Assembly (NCBI RefSeq): GCF_905171765.1
Contig: NC_053390.1
Location: forward strand, 138,045,468 to 138,109,467
Length of the DNA: 64,000 nt
Source: Bufo bufo
Lineage: Eukaryota > Chordata > Amphibia > Anura > Bufonidae
Direction of reading: 5' to 3'
Shown here: positions 25,147 through 36,659 of the stretch, one piece after another
Numbering within the stretch: position 1 is the stretch's first letter
Layout of the letters: every line of letters begins with the position of its first letter
Notes under the pieces: generated by a model
Seen by the model: only the letters and a program-made list of their open reading frames with translations
Database searches by the model: none
Told to the model about the DNA's origin: nothing
Program-made: the position numbers and the translations under genes

Positions 25147-26247
25147 AAAAAGGCCTGATGAGATACCATGGGCTAAAAATGGTCCCCACGCTGCTGTATT
25201 TAATCTCTGCATGCCGGCTGACTTGCGCGACTTCTCCGCCACCAACTAGGGTTCAAGCCGCAATGTTAGTACACTTTCTACCTGGAAAACATCAATTTTT
25301 CCGGCCGCTGCTACAATACCAAATTTTTGTGTACATGCCTAATTTTTCTGGCCTCTGGTGCTGCACTATGGCTGCAAAAACAAAACAAAAAAAAAAAAGG
25401 CACATACATGTGTAAATTCCCCTTCGTGATCATTACCTTGTTGTGGTGAAGGGGCTTGCTTATCACAATGAAGCGATCACCTCTATGAGTGTGTTGGCAA
25501 TGTTGGCACACCCCAGATGATAAGGTCGTTGCTTCATTGTGAATAGACCAAAAGCGATCGGCTGGATAATTTTTCATAGAAAAAACATTAATTTTCTTTG
25601 TGATCATCTAAGGTGATCATTAAAGCCTACTAGGCCAACAATGGGCCCACACTGCAGAATCATCGTTTTCTGGGTCACTTAACTGTCACTGAACTACCTC
25701 AGCACGACCATAGGCTTTGAAAAACCGCCATCGCCTGCAATCTCCCGAACCAAGATTGACGCATAGAGGAGTAAAATCTATGTCATGAGTGTGTCAACTA
25801 TTGACAACTCTTTGCGGTTGTTTGCGGTGCGTTAAACGGGGAGTTTGGTCTGTCAGAGTTTGGTCTGTCACTGTGAAGCGGGCGTAACCCTTACACTACC
25901 TGATCGATACAACATCATACCTGATCGTATACACACACTGGATGTTTTAAAGCACGTTATTCCAAACTATTTAGGAATGTTAGGTGATTTATGCCCTTTA
26001 TGGATTAAAACCCACCTCTGCATCAACTACGTAATTTTCCATGGGAGTTTTGCCTTGGATCCCCCTCCGGCATGCCACAGTCCAGGTGTTAGTCCCCTTG
26101 AAACAACTTTTCCATCACTATTGTGGTCAGAAAGAGTCCCTGTGGGTTTTAAAATTCGCCTGTCTATTGAAGTCTATGGCGGTTTGCCCAGTTCGCCCGT
26201 TCGTGAAGATTTGCGTAAATTCGCATTCGCCGACATAGACATCTCTA
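25147..26247 (+). other. Family-2 hAT 3' non-coding region and terminus
   Basis: Contains no gene. An A-rich run at 25378-25398 lies 230 bp after the stop. From about 25800 the sequence is the conserved family-2 end, seen in three copies in this window. The last 100 bases are rich in ttcg and cgaa subterminal motifs, typical of transposase binding regions in this group; that role is inferred. Confidence 0.75.
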
Positions 26248-27327
26248 TTATACACCCCGAAAAAATCTGTAGAACAATGTAACTGCACCGCAGAACGGCA
26301 AATAAGATGTCTTTTTTTTTTTTACACTTATACACCCCAAAATAAACTGTAGTACAAAGTAACTGCACCCCAGAATGGCAAATATGATGTCCTTTTTTTA
26401 CACTTATACACCCCAAAAAAAGCTGTAGAGCAATGTAATTGCACCGCAGAACGGCAAATAAGATGTCCTTTTTTTACACTTATACACCCCAAAAAAAGCT
26501 GTAGAGCAATGTAATTGCACCGCAGAATGGCAAATAAGATGTCCTTTTTTTACACTTATGCACCCCAAAAAAGGCTGTAGTACAAAGAAACTGCACCGCA
26601 GAATGGCAATTAAGAGGTACGTTTTTAACAGTTATACACCCCCAAAAAGACTGTAGTACAAAGTAACTTAATTCCAGAACGGCAAATAAGACATACTTTT
26701 TTTTACACTTAAACACCCCCAAAAAAGCTGTAGAACAATGTAAATGCACTGCAGAACAGTTAATGGTGTACGTATATTTCTTATAAATACACCCTGCAAC
26801 ACAGCACTTTCACCCCATTAACAAACAAGGTTTGCTGGAATTACTAGAGGTATCATCTACTGAAAACCTAAAAGCAGCGGCATAATAGCAATTTGAATCC
26901 CCAATAAGTGCAGCAAGGTGTAATAGAATCGCTCCTATTACCAAGGCTTTACACACTCCTATTGCATTCTGTTCTTCTTTTATAGTGTAGATGATGCCTC
27001 CCTATACTTTCCCTACACCTTGAATAATCTTCCCCTGAACTTGTAAATCGTTTTTTCAGCACAATAAAGTCTTTTCTACCACTTTCCCTAGCACCTGCTG
27101 ACGTCTCTTTCCCTAGCACCTGCTGATTGGCTGCATGGTTGGCATAATGGCTGATCCCTTGTTCCCAGAATTCTTTGCTCCATGTCCTAACATGTGCAGC
27201 AACCATTTTAGGGAAAAATGTGATTCGTTACCATGAAGCATGAGGAATATCGGGTTAGGTGCGAATCAAATTTTTCCTGAAATTCGGATCGAATTCCACT
27301 TCCTCAACTTTGATTCACTCATCTCTA
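26248..27327 (-). mobile_element. hAT element, family 3, 5' fragment (copy C)
   Basis: On the minus strand it starts at 27327 with TAGAGATGAGTGAATCAAAG and runs through a CCAAT-bearing promoter region into 78-bp repeats. It then stops where the family-2 hAT ends at 26247. The first 700 bases match the left end of copy B (40529-40848 and 45710-45909) in inverted orientation. The coding part is missing. Confidence 0.85.
26252..26760. repeat. About 78-bp tandem repeat of family-3 hAT leader, 6-7 copies
   Basis: tacaccccaaaaa-ctgtag-acaatgtaactgcacc units recur about every 77-78 bp. The reverse complement matches the array at 47470-48010 (ttctgcggtgaagttacattg). Confidence 0.9.
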
Positions 27328-28837
27328 TTTAAAACATAAGCTAATGTTAATTAAGAATGATTCTGCACTCAAAGGACCAGAGCTATGATGAATTATTGCA
27401 TTATCCAGACCATTGGCTATCTATATTAATACTTACCCAGGTAAAAAATGCCTCACTAAAGGAATTCAACTGTATTAAACCCCCACACAGGACTTATTCA
27501 TCATTTATTACACACAAAAAAGATATCATGACTTTAAACCTTCTCACATCTGAAATATTTCACATTTTTGAAACTACTTGAGGCAGTGGGCTCTAAAGGT
27601 CTTAAGAATTGGAGAAACATATCCCGCTTTAAAATGTGTATATTTGCTTTATAAACGCGCCATAAATCTTTAAATCCTTTTTTTATTAATGCAGATTTGT
27701 TTTTAAATGCTGTTTCAACATTTTTGTAAATAAAGAACATATCAAGATAAAATGAGCTAGTTAGCAGCCAGTGTAGCTTAGTGTTGCCTCAATTTGAGCT
27801 TTACGTATGGCAGTTTTCATTCTCTTTAATCGTTTTCTCAAGTCATTCTTTATAATCACATTTTTATAAAATGCAATAACTTTAACTTTCTCATTACTTT
27901 CTCTACGATTTGCACTATAATGTTCACTTTGTCAAGATTTAAAGTATGTGTGCTCAGCCTTTGAAAAAGCAGCAAAATAAAAATGCAAGAAATTCAAGTC
28001 ATCTTTGAAATGACTGCACTGCAGTTGTTTATTACTGCATGTTCTAGTGTGCTAATAAAATATATGTTTATAAGAAGGAATAATTATTCAGCAGAAGAGC
28101 CAAACTAACGCAAAGATACAGTGATTTTAACATCAGCTAATCACTACAGAATTACCATCCAGGACTAATTTACACTTATTCCACATTTAAAAGTGAGTTT
28201 ACTGCACAACTCCTAGAAAATTCAGATTATTAAAATGAAATGCTCTTAAAATAAGTCCATGGTAATTCTCTGTGTGCTGATCCAAAGAAAGTATTCATTC
28301 AAACACAAGTAGATAACCCTTTGCTGTTTATCATTACTTATACTATATCACTTTAGCAGTTTAGTAGTACTAAGTCTAGTAGCACCTTATGTATTAGTTG
28401 CCAGGTTATCTGGGGACATTTAAGCACAGCCACCAGAACTGCCCAACCTGTTCACAGGAACACCATGAAAAAATCCAGAAACTCCTATTAACCACCCCCT
28501 TTTCCCAGACTGTTGCGAACTATGTAAAACTTCGATCATATTCGAAAGCTTACAGTTAGGGAGAAATTAAGCCAGTACTGAAACCCACTTCACATTGTGT
28601 AAAACAATAATTTCCAATCTTTCTATCATGAAGAAGCCCATAAACATGTTTTCCTGGAGAATCCCAGCTGATGTTCCATGCCTACTGTCATAACAGGAAT
28701 TAGAAGAGATCTATATATTAAATAGTGGATGGTAGGTGGAACACATTTAGGTGGGTGGATGGGACATTGTTACAGATTTCAGCCCTGTGCTAAGCAGGTA
28801 TTTTGTTGTGACTAGAGGTGCCAAATCATGACTCTTA
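27328..28837. other. AT-rich stretch with no recognised gene or repeat
   Basis: No terminal motifs, tandem units or coding similarity are visible. The longest frames are 60-75 codons with no domain signature and AT-driven composition. This is the best candidate for original, pre-insertion host sequence in the window. I see nothing else in it. Confidence 0.5.
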
Positions 28838-29144
28838 GGCTCTATTCACACGTCCGTGATGTGTTGCGGACCCGCAAATTGCGGGTCCGCAACACACCAG
28901 CCCGTCACCCCCATTGAAATGCCTATTCTTGTCCGCAAGCTGCGGACAAGAATAGGACATGCTCTATCTTTTTGCGGAGCTGCGTACCCAAAATCGGGGG
29001 CGCGCTCCGCAATTGCGGCTGCAGACAGCACACTGTGTGCTGTCCGCATCCATTCCGTCCCCATAGAGAATGAATGGGTCCGCACACTTTCCGCAAAATT
29101 GCGGAAAGGATGCGGCCCCATTTTGCGGACGTGTGAATGGAGCC
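28838..29144. mobile_element. Hairpin MITE with 3-bp TTA duplication (PIF/Harbinger-like)
   Basis: The 307-bp element begins ggctctattcacacgtccg and ends with its near-exact inverse, cggacgtgtgaatggagcc. TTA lies at both flanks (28835-28837 and 29145-29147). The interior holds several further inverted pairs (gcggacccgcaa/ttgcgggtccgc, gtccgcaagctgcggac). A TTA target duplication points to the PIF/Harbinger group. No coding capacity. Confidence 0.8.
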
Positions 29145-29280
29145 TTAAGGAGAAAAATGTATTTCTTCGGCCTTATATACTATGTTACTATTTGTCCACT
29201 TAAACCTACTTGATCATTTTAGTGAATTCTGTAAAAAAAAAAAAAATAATAACTTCAGCATCAATACTATTGTCATATCA

Positions 29281-29480
29281 TTAAAGGAGTTGTCCACCAA
29301 GACCTTAATATTAATAGCCTATCCTCAGAACAGACCATCAATATCAGACCGGTAGGGATTTGACACAGTGCACTCCAGCAATCAGCTGTTTAGTTGTAGC
29401 TATGATGTTGAAAGTCGTCACCAGAACTACATAGCTTCCTCCATTCTATAGAATATAAATGAAGCATACCCCAATGATTG
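29281..29480. repeat. Dispersed repeat fragment, class unknown
   Basis: The phrases aaaggagttgtccacc, agcctatcctcag and cagaccatcaatatcagacc resemble a dispersed repeat I associate with amphibian genomes. Boundaries and class cannot be set from this single copy. 29148-29280 and 29481-29599 show nothing recognisable. Confidence 0.4.
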
Positions 29481-29734
29481 AAAGTACTGAATATGAATTT
29501 ATATCTCCTAACAAAATGGAAAAAAAAATCCTTGAATATTCCAGAAAATGAACAAGGGTACACAATAAAGGAGGAAAATGGCAAATGGAATTTTATGACA
29601 ATTGTTCGCTGAATTGTAGCAAAGCGAATTCCCTCGCGCTTCGTGGTAACAAATATTTTTTTCCCCTAAAATGGCAGTTACGTGTTGCAAAGTGAATGTC
29701 AGAAACCCAGGAACGCAATATGACCCATAATGTT

Positions 29735-29795
29735 GTGCAGCCAGCCAATCAGCAGATAGCATCCCCTGTTAAGTCACAGCCCTATAAAAAGCCTA
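29735..29795 (+). promoter_or_regulatory. Likely hAT family-3 promoter
   Basis: A CCAAT motif (cagccaatcagcag, about 29741) is followed about 40 bp later by a TATA motif (ctataaaaag, 29782-29791). The CCAAT motif is conserved in copy B (about 40726) and, inverted, in copy C (about 27120-27130). Function is inferred. Confidence 0.5.
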
Positions 29796-30088
29796 ATACC
29801 CCCCACTCTCTGCTATTTTACTATGAGCTGAGCATAGGGAGAGACTTGGCAAATGCTAGGGGCAGTGTTTTAGAAATCTTTAATTGTAGAATATTAGATA
29901 GGGACAATGCAGGGACAGCGTAGGGAGATCTTAGGGAGAGTTTTCAGACACTGTAGGGAGAGCATAGTTAGACTACAGGGACAGTGTAGGGGCAGTGGAG
30001 GCTCTGTATAATTACCCTGTGCATCTTGTTCCACTGCTGCATTATTTATACTTCATCTGTTACATTACTGATTCAGTTAATGTACACT

Positions 30089-31216
30089 ATGGCTAACAGA
30101 CAGTTTCCTATGCCTTCAAAAGGAATGGGCAGTAGTAAAAATTTTGCTGTAACTAGCACAAGTAGCAGCAGAAGAAGGGGTGGTGGAAGCAGCAGCTGCA
30201 TCAACAGGCCAGAGCTGCCACTGTCATCCAACGGTCATGTTTTGACCTACAATCAGCTATACTGGAACGGTTGTGTTAAGAGCCACGTCTGACTCCGTTA
30301 TACCCGGGGTCAGGAAGTCGCAGCGGGTGGCTGCGCGCTCTATGTCTAAAGACAGTGCTGTTTATTAATGGTAGCTTTCTGGGTTTGCCTTGCAATCCTT
30401 TTTGGCTCACTCAGGGATCCGTAGCTTCTCCTCCTCAGCTGTTTCTTGTCCAGCAATCCCAACCTCCTTATATTCCCATCTCTCACTTCTCTGGTTGCCA
30501 GATATAGAGCTTCCTGCCTGGACTTCTATACTGACCCACTGAGGCTGTGTAGCTGTGTTCCCTGGTTGTTGTTCCAGAACGTTACCCTCCGGATTCCTGT
30601 TGGGCCTTTGTGGTCTGCTGTTGTCGCCCACCTGGGATTATATGTTTGTCTGTATTGTCCGTCCTCTCCTTGGTGTTTTCCTCTTAGTGTCAGTGGTGCG
30701 GACTAGTGATCCCACCACCCCGTTCACTACATAGGGCTCATCTTAGGGAAAGCCAGGGTTTAGGCTTGTGATCGGCGTACGGGTGAGGAACCCGTCTAGG
30801 GACGTCAGGGCAGTCAGGTGCCAGCCGCAAGGTGAGTCAGGGGTCACCATCTTTCCCTCTCCCTTGGACAGGGCCTTCCCATTTCCCTCCCTTTGCGTGA
30901 TGCCGGTCATTACAGGTTGACTCTCTCTTCACCATCATCTCAGGTGATAACAGATACACACAACCAGGAATCGGTGGGTTCCTCTGATACCACACTTACT
31001 TGGCATGGCCCATAAACTGTAAACATGGCCCCTGTACCCACACCTGCCCTGCAACTGCCTCTTTCTTTTGCTGCTCCTTCTGCTAGGGAACTTATGCATG
31101 CTGCTGGCTCTGCTCCACTTTTCAGAGAGAACGAGCTTAGTGAGGACAGTCAGCAGCTACAGGCCAGCACAGACTTGGAGGACAGGTCCACTGCATCCTC
31201 CCTTAGGCAGGCAACT
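30089..31216 (+). pseudogene. hAT family-3 transposase, N-terminal part (copy A)
   Basis: The start at 30089 opens a Ser/Arg/Gly-rich region (SSSRRRGGGSSSC), then ELPLSSNGHVLT, matching copy B at 48040-48220. The solo LTR splits it at 30273/30915. The second half carries ESVGSSDTTLTWHG-like codons (about 30970-31010) and an acidic/Ser stretch to 31216, where the mariner begins. A stop near 31013 and frame changes make it non-coding. The N-terminal region has no domain I recognise. Confidence 0.75.
30274..30914. mobile_element. Solo LTR, 641 bp, TSD ggttg
   Basis: Starts tgttaagagcc, ends ggtcattaca, and is flanked by ggttg on both sides (30269-30273 and 30915-30919). It interrupts the hAT N-terminal coding sequence. 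Its reverse complement is related to the solo LTR at 50367-51019, so the two are members of one LTR family in opposite orientation. No internal retroelement genes remain. Confidence 0.85.
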
Positions 31217-31509
31217 ATACAGGGTGGGCCATTTATATGGATACACCTTAATAAAATGGGAATGGTTGGTGATATTAACTTCCTGTTTGTGGCACATTAG
31301 TATATGTGAGGGGGGAAACTTTTCAAGATGGGTGGTGACCATGGCGGCATTTTGAAGTCGGCCATTTTGAATCCAACTTTTGTTTTTTCAATAGGAAAAG
31401 GGTCATGTGACACATCAAACTTATTGGGAATTTCACAAGAAAAACAATGGTGTGCTTGGTTTTAACGTAACTTGATTCTTTCATGAGTTATTTACAAGTT
31501 TCTGACCAC

Positions 31510-31837
31510 TTATAAAATGTGTTCAATGTGCTGCCCATTGTGTTGGATTGTCAATGCAACCCTCTTCTCCCACTTTTCACACACTGATAGCAACACCGCA
31601 GGAGAAATGCTAGCACAGGCTTCCAGTATCCATAATTTCAGGTGCTGCACATCTCGTATCTTCACAGCATAGACCATTGCCTTCAGATGACCCCAAAGAT
31701 AAAAGTCTAAGGGGGTCAGATCGGGAGACCTTGGGGGCCATTCAACTGGCCCACGACGACCAATCCACTTTCCAGGAAACTGTTCATCTAGGAATGCTCG
31801 GACCTGACACCCATAATGTGGTGGTGCACCATCTTGC
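31510..31837 (-). pseudogene. Mariner transposase, C-terminal part
   Basis: Reads KQDGAPPHYGC, then SPDLTPLDFYLWGHLK, then a C-terminal tail ending at a stop at 31510. The Asp of KQDGAPPH and the Asp of PLDFYLW are 41 residues apart, giving a DD41D catalytic signature. Upstream the frame is cut by the TTAA insertion at 31838-31841 and continues at 36660. Together the two pieces give about 350 residues with no other stop, so the insertion may be the main lesion. Confidence 0.92.
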
Positions 31838-32210
31838 TTAACCACCTCCGGACCGCTGTACGCACAGACGCGTCCTGGAGGTGGTTGATTCATTCCTCCT
31901 GGACGCGCCGGCGCGTCCTCTCGCGAGACGCGAGATTTCCTGTGAACGTGCGCACACAGGCGCGCACGCTCACAGGAACGGAAGGTAAGAGAGTTGATCT
32001 CCAGCCTGCCAGCGGCGATCGTTCGCTGGCAGGCTGGAGATGTGTTTTTTTTAACCCCTAACAGGTATATTAGACGCTGTTTTGATAACAGCGTCTAATA
32101 TACCTGCTACCTGGTCCTCTGGTGGTCCCCTTTGTTTGGATCGACCACCAGAGGACACAGGTAGCTCAGTAAAGTAGCACCAAGCACCACTACACTACAC
32201 TACACCCCCC

Positions 32211-34200
32211 CCCCGTCACTTATTAACCCCTTATTAGCCCCTGATCACCCCTGATCACCCCATATAGACTCCCTGATCACCCCCCTGTCATTGATTACCC
32301 CCCTGTCATTGATCACCCCCCTGTCATTGATCACCCCCCTGTAAAGCTCCATTCAGACGTCCGCATGATTTTTACGGATCCACTGATAGATGGATCGGAT
32401 CCGCAAAACGCATCCGGACGTCTGAATGAAGCCTTACAGGGGCGTGATCAATGACTGTGGTGATCACCCCATATAGACTCCCTGATCACCCCCCTGTCAT
32501 TGATTACCCCCTGTCATTGATCACCCCCCTGTAAAGCTCCATTCAGACGTCCGCATGATTTTTACGGATCCACTGATAGATGGATCGGATCCGCAAAACG
32601 CATCCGGACGTCTGAATGAAGCCTTACAGGGGCATGATCAATGACTGTGGTGATCACCCCATATAGACTCCCTGATCACCCCCCTGTCATTGATTACACC
32701 CCTGTCATTGATCAACCCCCTGTAAAGCTCCATTCAGATGTCCGCATGATTTTTACGGATGCACTGATAGATGGATCGGATCCGCAAAACGCATCCGGAC
32801 GTCTGAATGAAGCCTTACAGGGGCGTGATCAATGACTGTGGTTATCACCCCATATAGACTCCCTGATCACCCCCCTGTCATTGATTACACCCCTGTCATT
32901 GATCAACCCCCTGTAAAGCTCCATTCAGATGTCCGCATGATTTTTACGGATGCACTGATAGATGGATCGGATCCGCAAAACGCATCCGGATGTCTGAATG
33001 AAGCCTTACAGGGGCGTGATCAATGACTGTGGTGATCACCCCATATAGACTCCCTGATCACCCCCCTGTCATTGATCACCCCCCTGTAAAGCTCCATTCA
33101 GATGTCCGCATGATTTTTACGGATGCACTGATAGATGGATCGGATCCGCAAAACGCATACGGACGTCTGAATGAAGCCTTACAGGGGCGTGATCAATGAC
33201 TGTGGTTATCACCCCATATAGACTCCCTGATCACCCCCCTGTCATTGATTACCCCCCTGTAAAGCTCCATTCAGATGTCCGCATGATTTTTACGGATGCA
33301 CTGATAGATGGATCGGATCCGCAAAACGCATACGGACGTCTGAATGAAGCCTTACAGGGGCGTGATCAATGATTGTAGTTATCACCCCATATAGACTCCC
33401 TGATCACCCCCCTGTCATTGATTACACCCCTGTCATTGATCAACCCCCTGTAAAGCTCCATTCAGATGTCCGCATGATTTTTACGGATGCACTGATAGAT
33501 GGATCGGATCCGCAAAACGCATCCGGACGTCTGAATGAAGCCTTACAGGGGCGTGATCAATGACTGTGGTGATCACCCCATATAGACTCCCTGATCACCC
33601 CCCTGTCATTGATCACCCCCCTGTAAAGCTCCATTCAGATGTCCGCATGATTTTTACGGATGCACTGATAGATGGATCGGATCCGCAAAACGCATACGGA
33701 CGTCTGAATGAAGCCTTACAGGGGCGTGATCAATGACTGTGGTTATCACCCCATATAGACTCCCTGATCACCCCCCTGTCATTGATTACCCCCCTGTAAA
33801 GCTCCATTCAGATGTCCGCATGATTTTTACGGATGCACTGATAGATGGATCGGATCCGCAAAACGCATACGGACGTCTGAATGAAGCCTTACAGGGGCGT
33901 GATCAATGACTGTGGTGATCACCCCATATAGACTCCCTGATCACCCCCCTGTCATTGATTACCCCCCTGTAAAGCTCCATTCAGACGTCCGCATGATTTT
34001 TACGGATCCACTGATAGATGGATCGGATCCGCAAAACGCATCCGGACGTCTGAATGAAGCCTTACAGGGGCATGATCAATGACTGTGGTTATCACCCCAT
34101 ATAGACTCCCTGATCACCCCCCTGTCATTGATCACCCCCCTGTCATTGATCACCCCCCCTGTCATTGATCACCCCCCCTGTCATTGATCACCCCTCTGTA
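32211..34200. repeat. Tandem array of 173/191-bp units, each holding a hairpin MITE-like core
   Basis: gctccattcag recurs at 32346, 32536, 32727, 32918, 33091, 33264, 33455, 33628, 33801 and 33974, with a partial at 34203. Spacing is either 173 or 190-191 bp, the difference being one extra 18-bp cccctgtcattgat-type step. Each core reads attcagacgtccg ... cggacgtctgaat, a terminal inverted repeat like that of the MITE at 28838-29144. The linker is made of repeated cctgtcattgatcacccc. Short 64-codon frames over three units are repeat-derived. Confidence 0.95.
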
Positions 34201-34224
34201 AGGCTCCATTCAGACATTTTTTTG

Positions 34225-36440
34225 GCCCAAGTTAGCGGAATTATTTTTTTTCTTTTCTTAAAAAGTCTCATATTCCACTAACTTGTGTCAAAAAATAAAA
34301 TCTCACATGAACTCACCATACCCCTCACGGAATCCAAATGCGTAAAATTTTTTAGACATTTATATTCCAGACTTCTTCTCACGCTTTAGGGCCCCTAGAA
34401 TGCCAGGGCAGTATAAATACCCCACATGTGACCCCATTTCGGAAAGAAGACACCCCCAGGTATTCCGTGAGGGGCATATTGAGTCCATGAAAGATTGAAA
34501 TTTTTGTCCCAAGTTAGCGGAACGGGAGACTTTGTGAGAAAAAAATAAAAAATATCAATTTCCGCTAACTTGTGCCAAAAAAAAAAAATTTCTATGAACT
34601 CGCCATGCCCCTCATTGAATACCTTGGGGTGTCTTCTTTCCAAAATGGGGTCACATGTGGGGTATTTATACTGCCCTGGCATTCTAGGGGCCCCAAAGCG
34701 TGAGAAGAAGTCTGGTATCCAAATGTCTAAAAATGCCCTCCTAAAAGGAATTTGGGCACCTTTGCGCATCTAGGCTGCAAAAAAGTGTCACACATCTGGT
34801 ATTGCCGTACTCAGGAGAAGTTGGGGAATGTGTTTTGGGGTGTCATTTTACATATACCCATGCTGGGTGAGAGAAATATCTTGGTCAAATGCCAACTTTG
34901 TATAAAAAAATGGGAAAAGTTGTCTTTTGTCAAGATATTTCTCTCACCCAGAAAGGGTATATGTAAAATGACACCCCAAAACACATTCCCCAACTTCTCC
35001 TGAATACGGCGATACCACATGTGTGACACTTTTTTGCAGCCTAGGTGGGCAAAGGGGCCCATATTCCAAAGAGCACCTTTAGGATTTCACAGGTCATTTA
35101 CCTACTTACCACACATTAGGGCCCCTGGAAAATGCCAGGGCAGTATAACTACCCCACAAGTGACCCCATTTTGGAAAGAAGACACCCTAAGGTATTCCGT
35201 GAGGGGCATGGCGAGTTCCTAGAATTTTTTATTTTTTGTCACAAGTTAGTGGAAAATGCTGCTTTTTTTTTTTTTTTTCATACAAAGTCTCATATTCCAC
35301 TAACTTGTGACAAAAAATAAAAACTTCCATAAACTCACTATGCCCATCAGCGAATACCTTGGGGTCTCTTCTTTCCAAAATGGGGTCACTTGTGGGGTAG
35401 TTATACTGCCCTGGCATTCTAGGGGCCCAAATGTGTAGTAAGGAGTTTGAAATCAAATTCTGTAAAAAATGACCTGTGAAATCCGAAAGGTGCTCTTTGG
35501 AATATGGGCCCCTTTGCCCACCTAGGCTGCAAAAAAAGTGTCACACATCTGGTATCTCCGTACTCAGGAGAAGTTGGAGAATGTGTTTTGGGGTGTCATT
35601 TTACATATACCCATGCTGGGTGAGAGAAATATCTTGGCAAAAGACAACTTTTCCCATTTTTTTATACAAAGTTGGCATTTGACCAAGATATTTCTCTCAC
35701 CCAGCATGGGTATATATAAAATGACACCCCAAAACACATTCCCCACCTTCTCCTGAGTACGGAGATACCAGATGTGTGACACTTTTTTGCAGCCTAGGTG
35801 GGCAAAGGGGCCCATATTCCAAAGAGCACCTTTCGGATTTCACAGGTCATTTTTTACAGAATTCGATTTCAAACTCCTTACCACACATTTGGGCCCCTAG
35901 AATGCCAGGGCAGTATAACCACCCCACAAGTGACCCCATTTTGGAAAGAAGAGACCCCAAGGTATTTCGTGATGGGCATAGTGAGTTCATAGAAGTTTTT
36001 ATTTTTTGTCACAAGTTAGTGGAATATGAGACTTTGTAAGAAAAGAAAAAAAAAAAAATCATCATTTTCCACTAACTTGTGACAAAAAATAAAAAGTTCT
36101 ATGAACTCACTATGCCCATCAGCGAATACCTTAGGGTGTGTACTTTCCGAAATGGGGTCATTTGTGGGGTGTTTGTACTGTCAGGCCATTGTAGAACCTC
36201 AGGAAACATGACAGGTGCTCAGAAAGTCAGATCTGCTTCAAAAAGCGGAAATTCACATTTTTGTACCATAGTTTGTAAACGCTATAACTTTTACCCAAAC
36301 CATTTTTTTTTTACCCAAACATTTTTTTTTTATCAAAGACATGTAGAACAATAAATTTAGAGCAAAATTTATATATGGATCTCGTTTTTTTTGCAAAATT
36401 TTACAACTGAAAGTGAAAAATGTCATTTTTTTGCAAAAAA
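34225..36440. repeat. Chain of alternating large palindromes
   Basis: Five consecutive inverted repeats have centres near 34545, 34912, 35270, 35655 and 36045, each with arms of about 150-180 bp. Two types alternate. Type X is centred on A/T runs flanked by aagttagtgga/tccactaactt, with outer ggcccctagaatgccaggg. Type Y is centred between two copies of gatatttctctcaccca, with outer gtgtcacac and cctaggtgggc. Because adjacent palindromes share arms, the whole is one unit repeated in alternating orientation. Several 60-120 codon frames here are shadows. Confidence 0.9.
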
Positions 36441-36659
36441 ATCGTTAAATTTCGATTAATAACAAAAAAAGTAAAAATGTCAGCAGCAATGAAATACCAC
36501 CAAATGAAAGCTCTATTAGTGAGAAGAAAAGGAGGTAAAATTCATTTGGGTGGTAAGTTGCATGACCGAGCAATAAACGGTGAAAGTAGTGTAGGTCAGA
36601 AGTGTAAAAAGTGGCCTGGTCTTTCAGGGTGTTTAAGCACTGGGGGCTGAGGTGGTTAA

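Larger units (their letters stand above)
22009..26247 (+). mobile_element. hAT element, family 2, 5'-truncated
   Basis: It begins in the middle of the transposase N-terminal region and ends at 26247 with the family-2 terminus ending in acatctcta. The 3' flank from about 25800 is nearly the same as the left end of the nested derivative (inverted) and the right end of the derivative at 60886-62026. No 5' terminus or target duplication is present. The left junction joins it to the 3' end of the L1 coding region. Confidence 0.9.
31842..36655. mobile_element. 4.8-kb TTAA-flanked non-autonomous element with tandem and palindromic interior
   Basis: Flanked by TTAA at 31838-31841 and 36656-36659, with short inverted ends (ccacctc...gaggtgg). 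Removing the element with one TTAA rejoins the mariner transposase frame, which fixes the boundaries. TTAA duplications are typical of piggyBac and Kolobok groups; I cannot decide between them. No transposase is present. The interior has a hairpin at about 32000-32110 (acgctgttttgataacagcgt), a tandem hairpin array and a chain of large palindromes. Confidence 0.85.

Noticed and set aside
26041..26238. Repeated frame with LPWIPLRHATVQVLVPL (also at 18361-18609 and 61835)
   Set aside because: Present in all three family-2 hAT 3' ends, but after the transposase stop and in non-coding terminal sequence; identity reflects the transposon end.
28846..29203. Frames of 91 and 115 codons on opposite strands
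   Set aside because: Both cross the hairpin MITE and result from its inverted structure.
30407..30631. 74-codon minus-strand frame
   Set aside because: Lies wholly inside the solo LTR; no domain.
32641..33563. Three identical 64-codon frames
   Set aside because: Copies of the 191-bp repeat unit; repeat-derived.
34395..36039. Several 60-120 codon frames on both strands
   Set aside because: They recur in both orientations because of the palindrome chain and show no coding signature.
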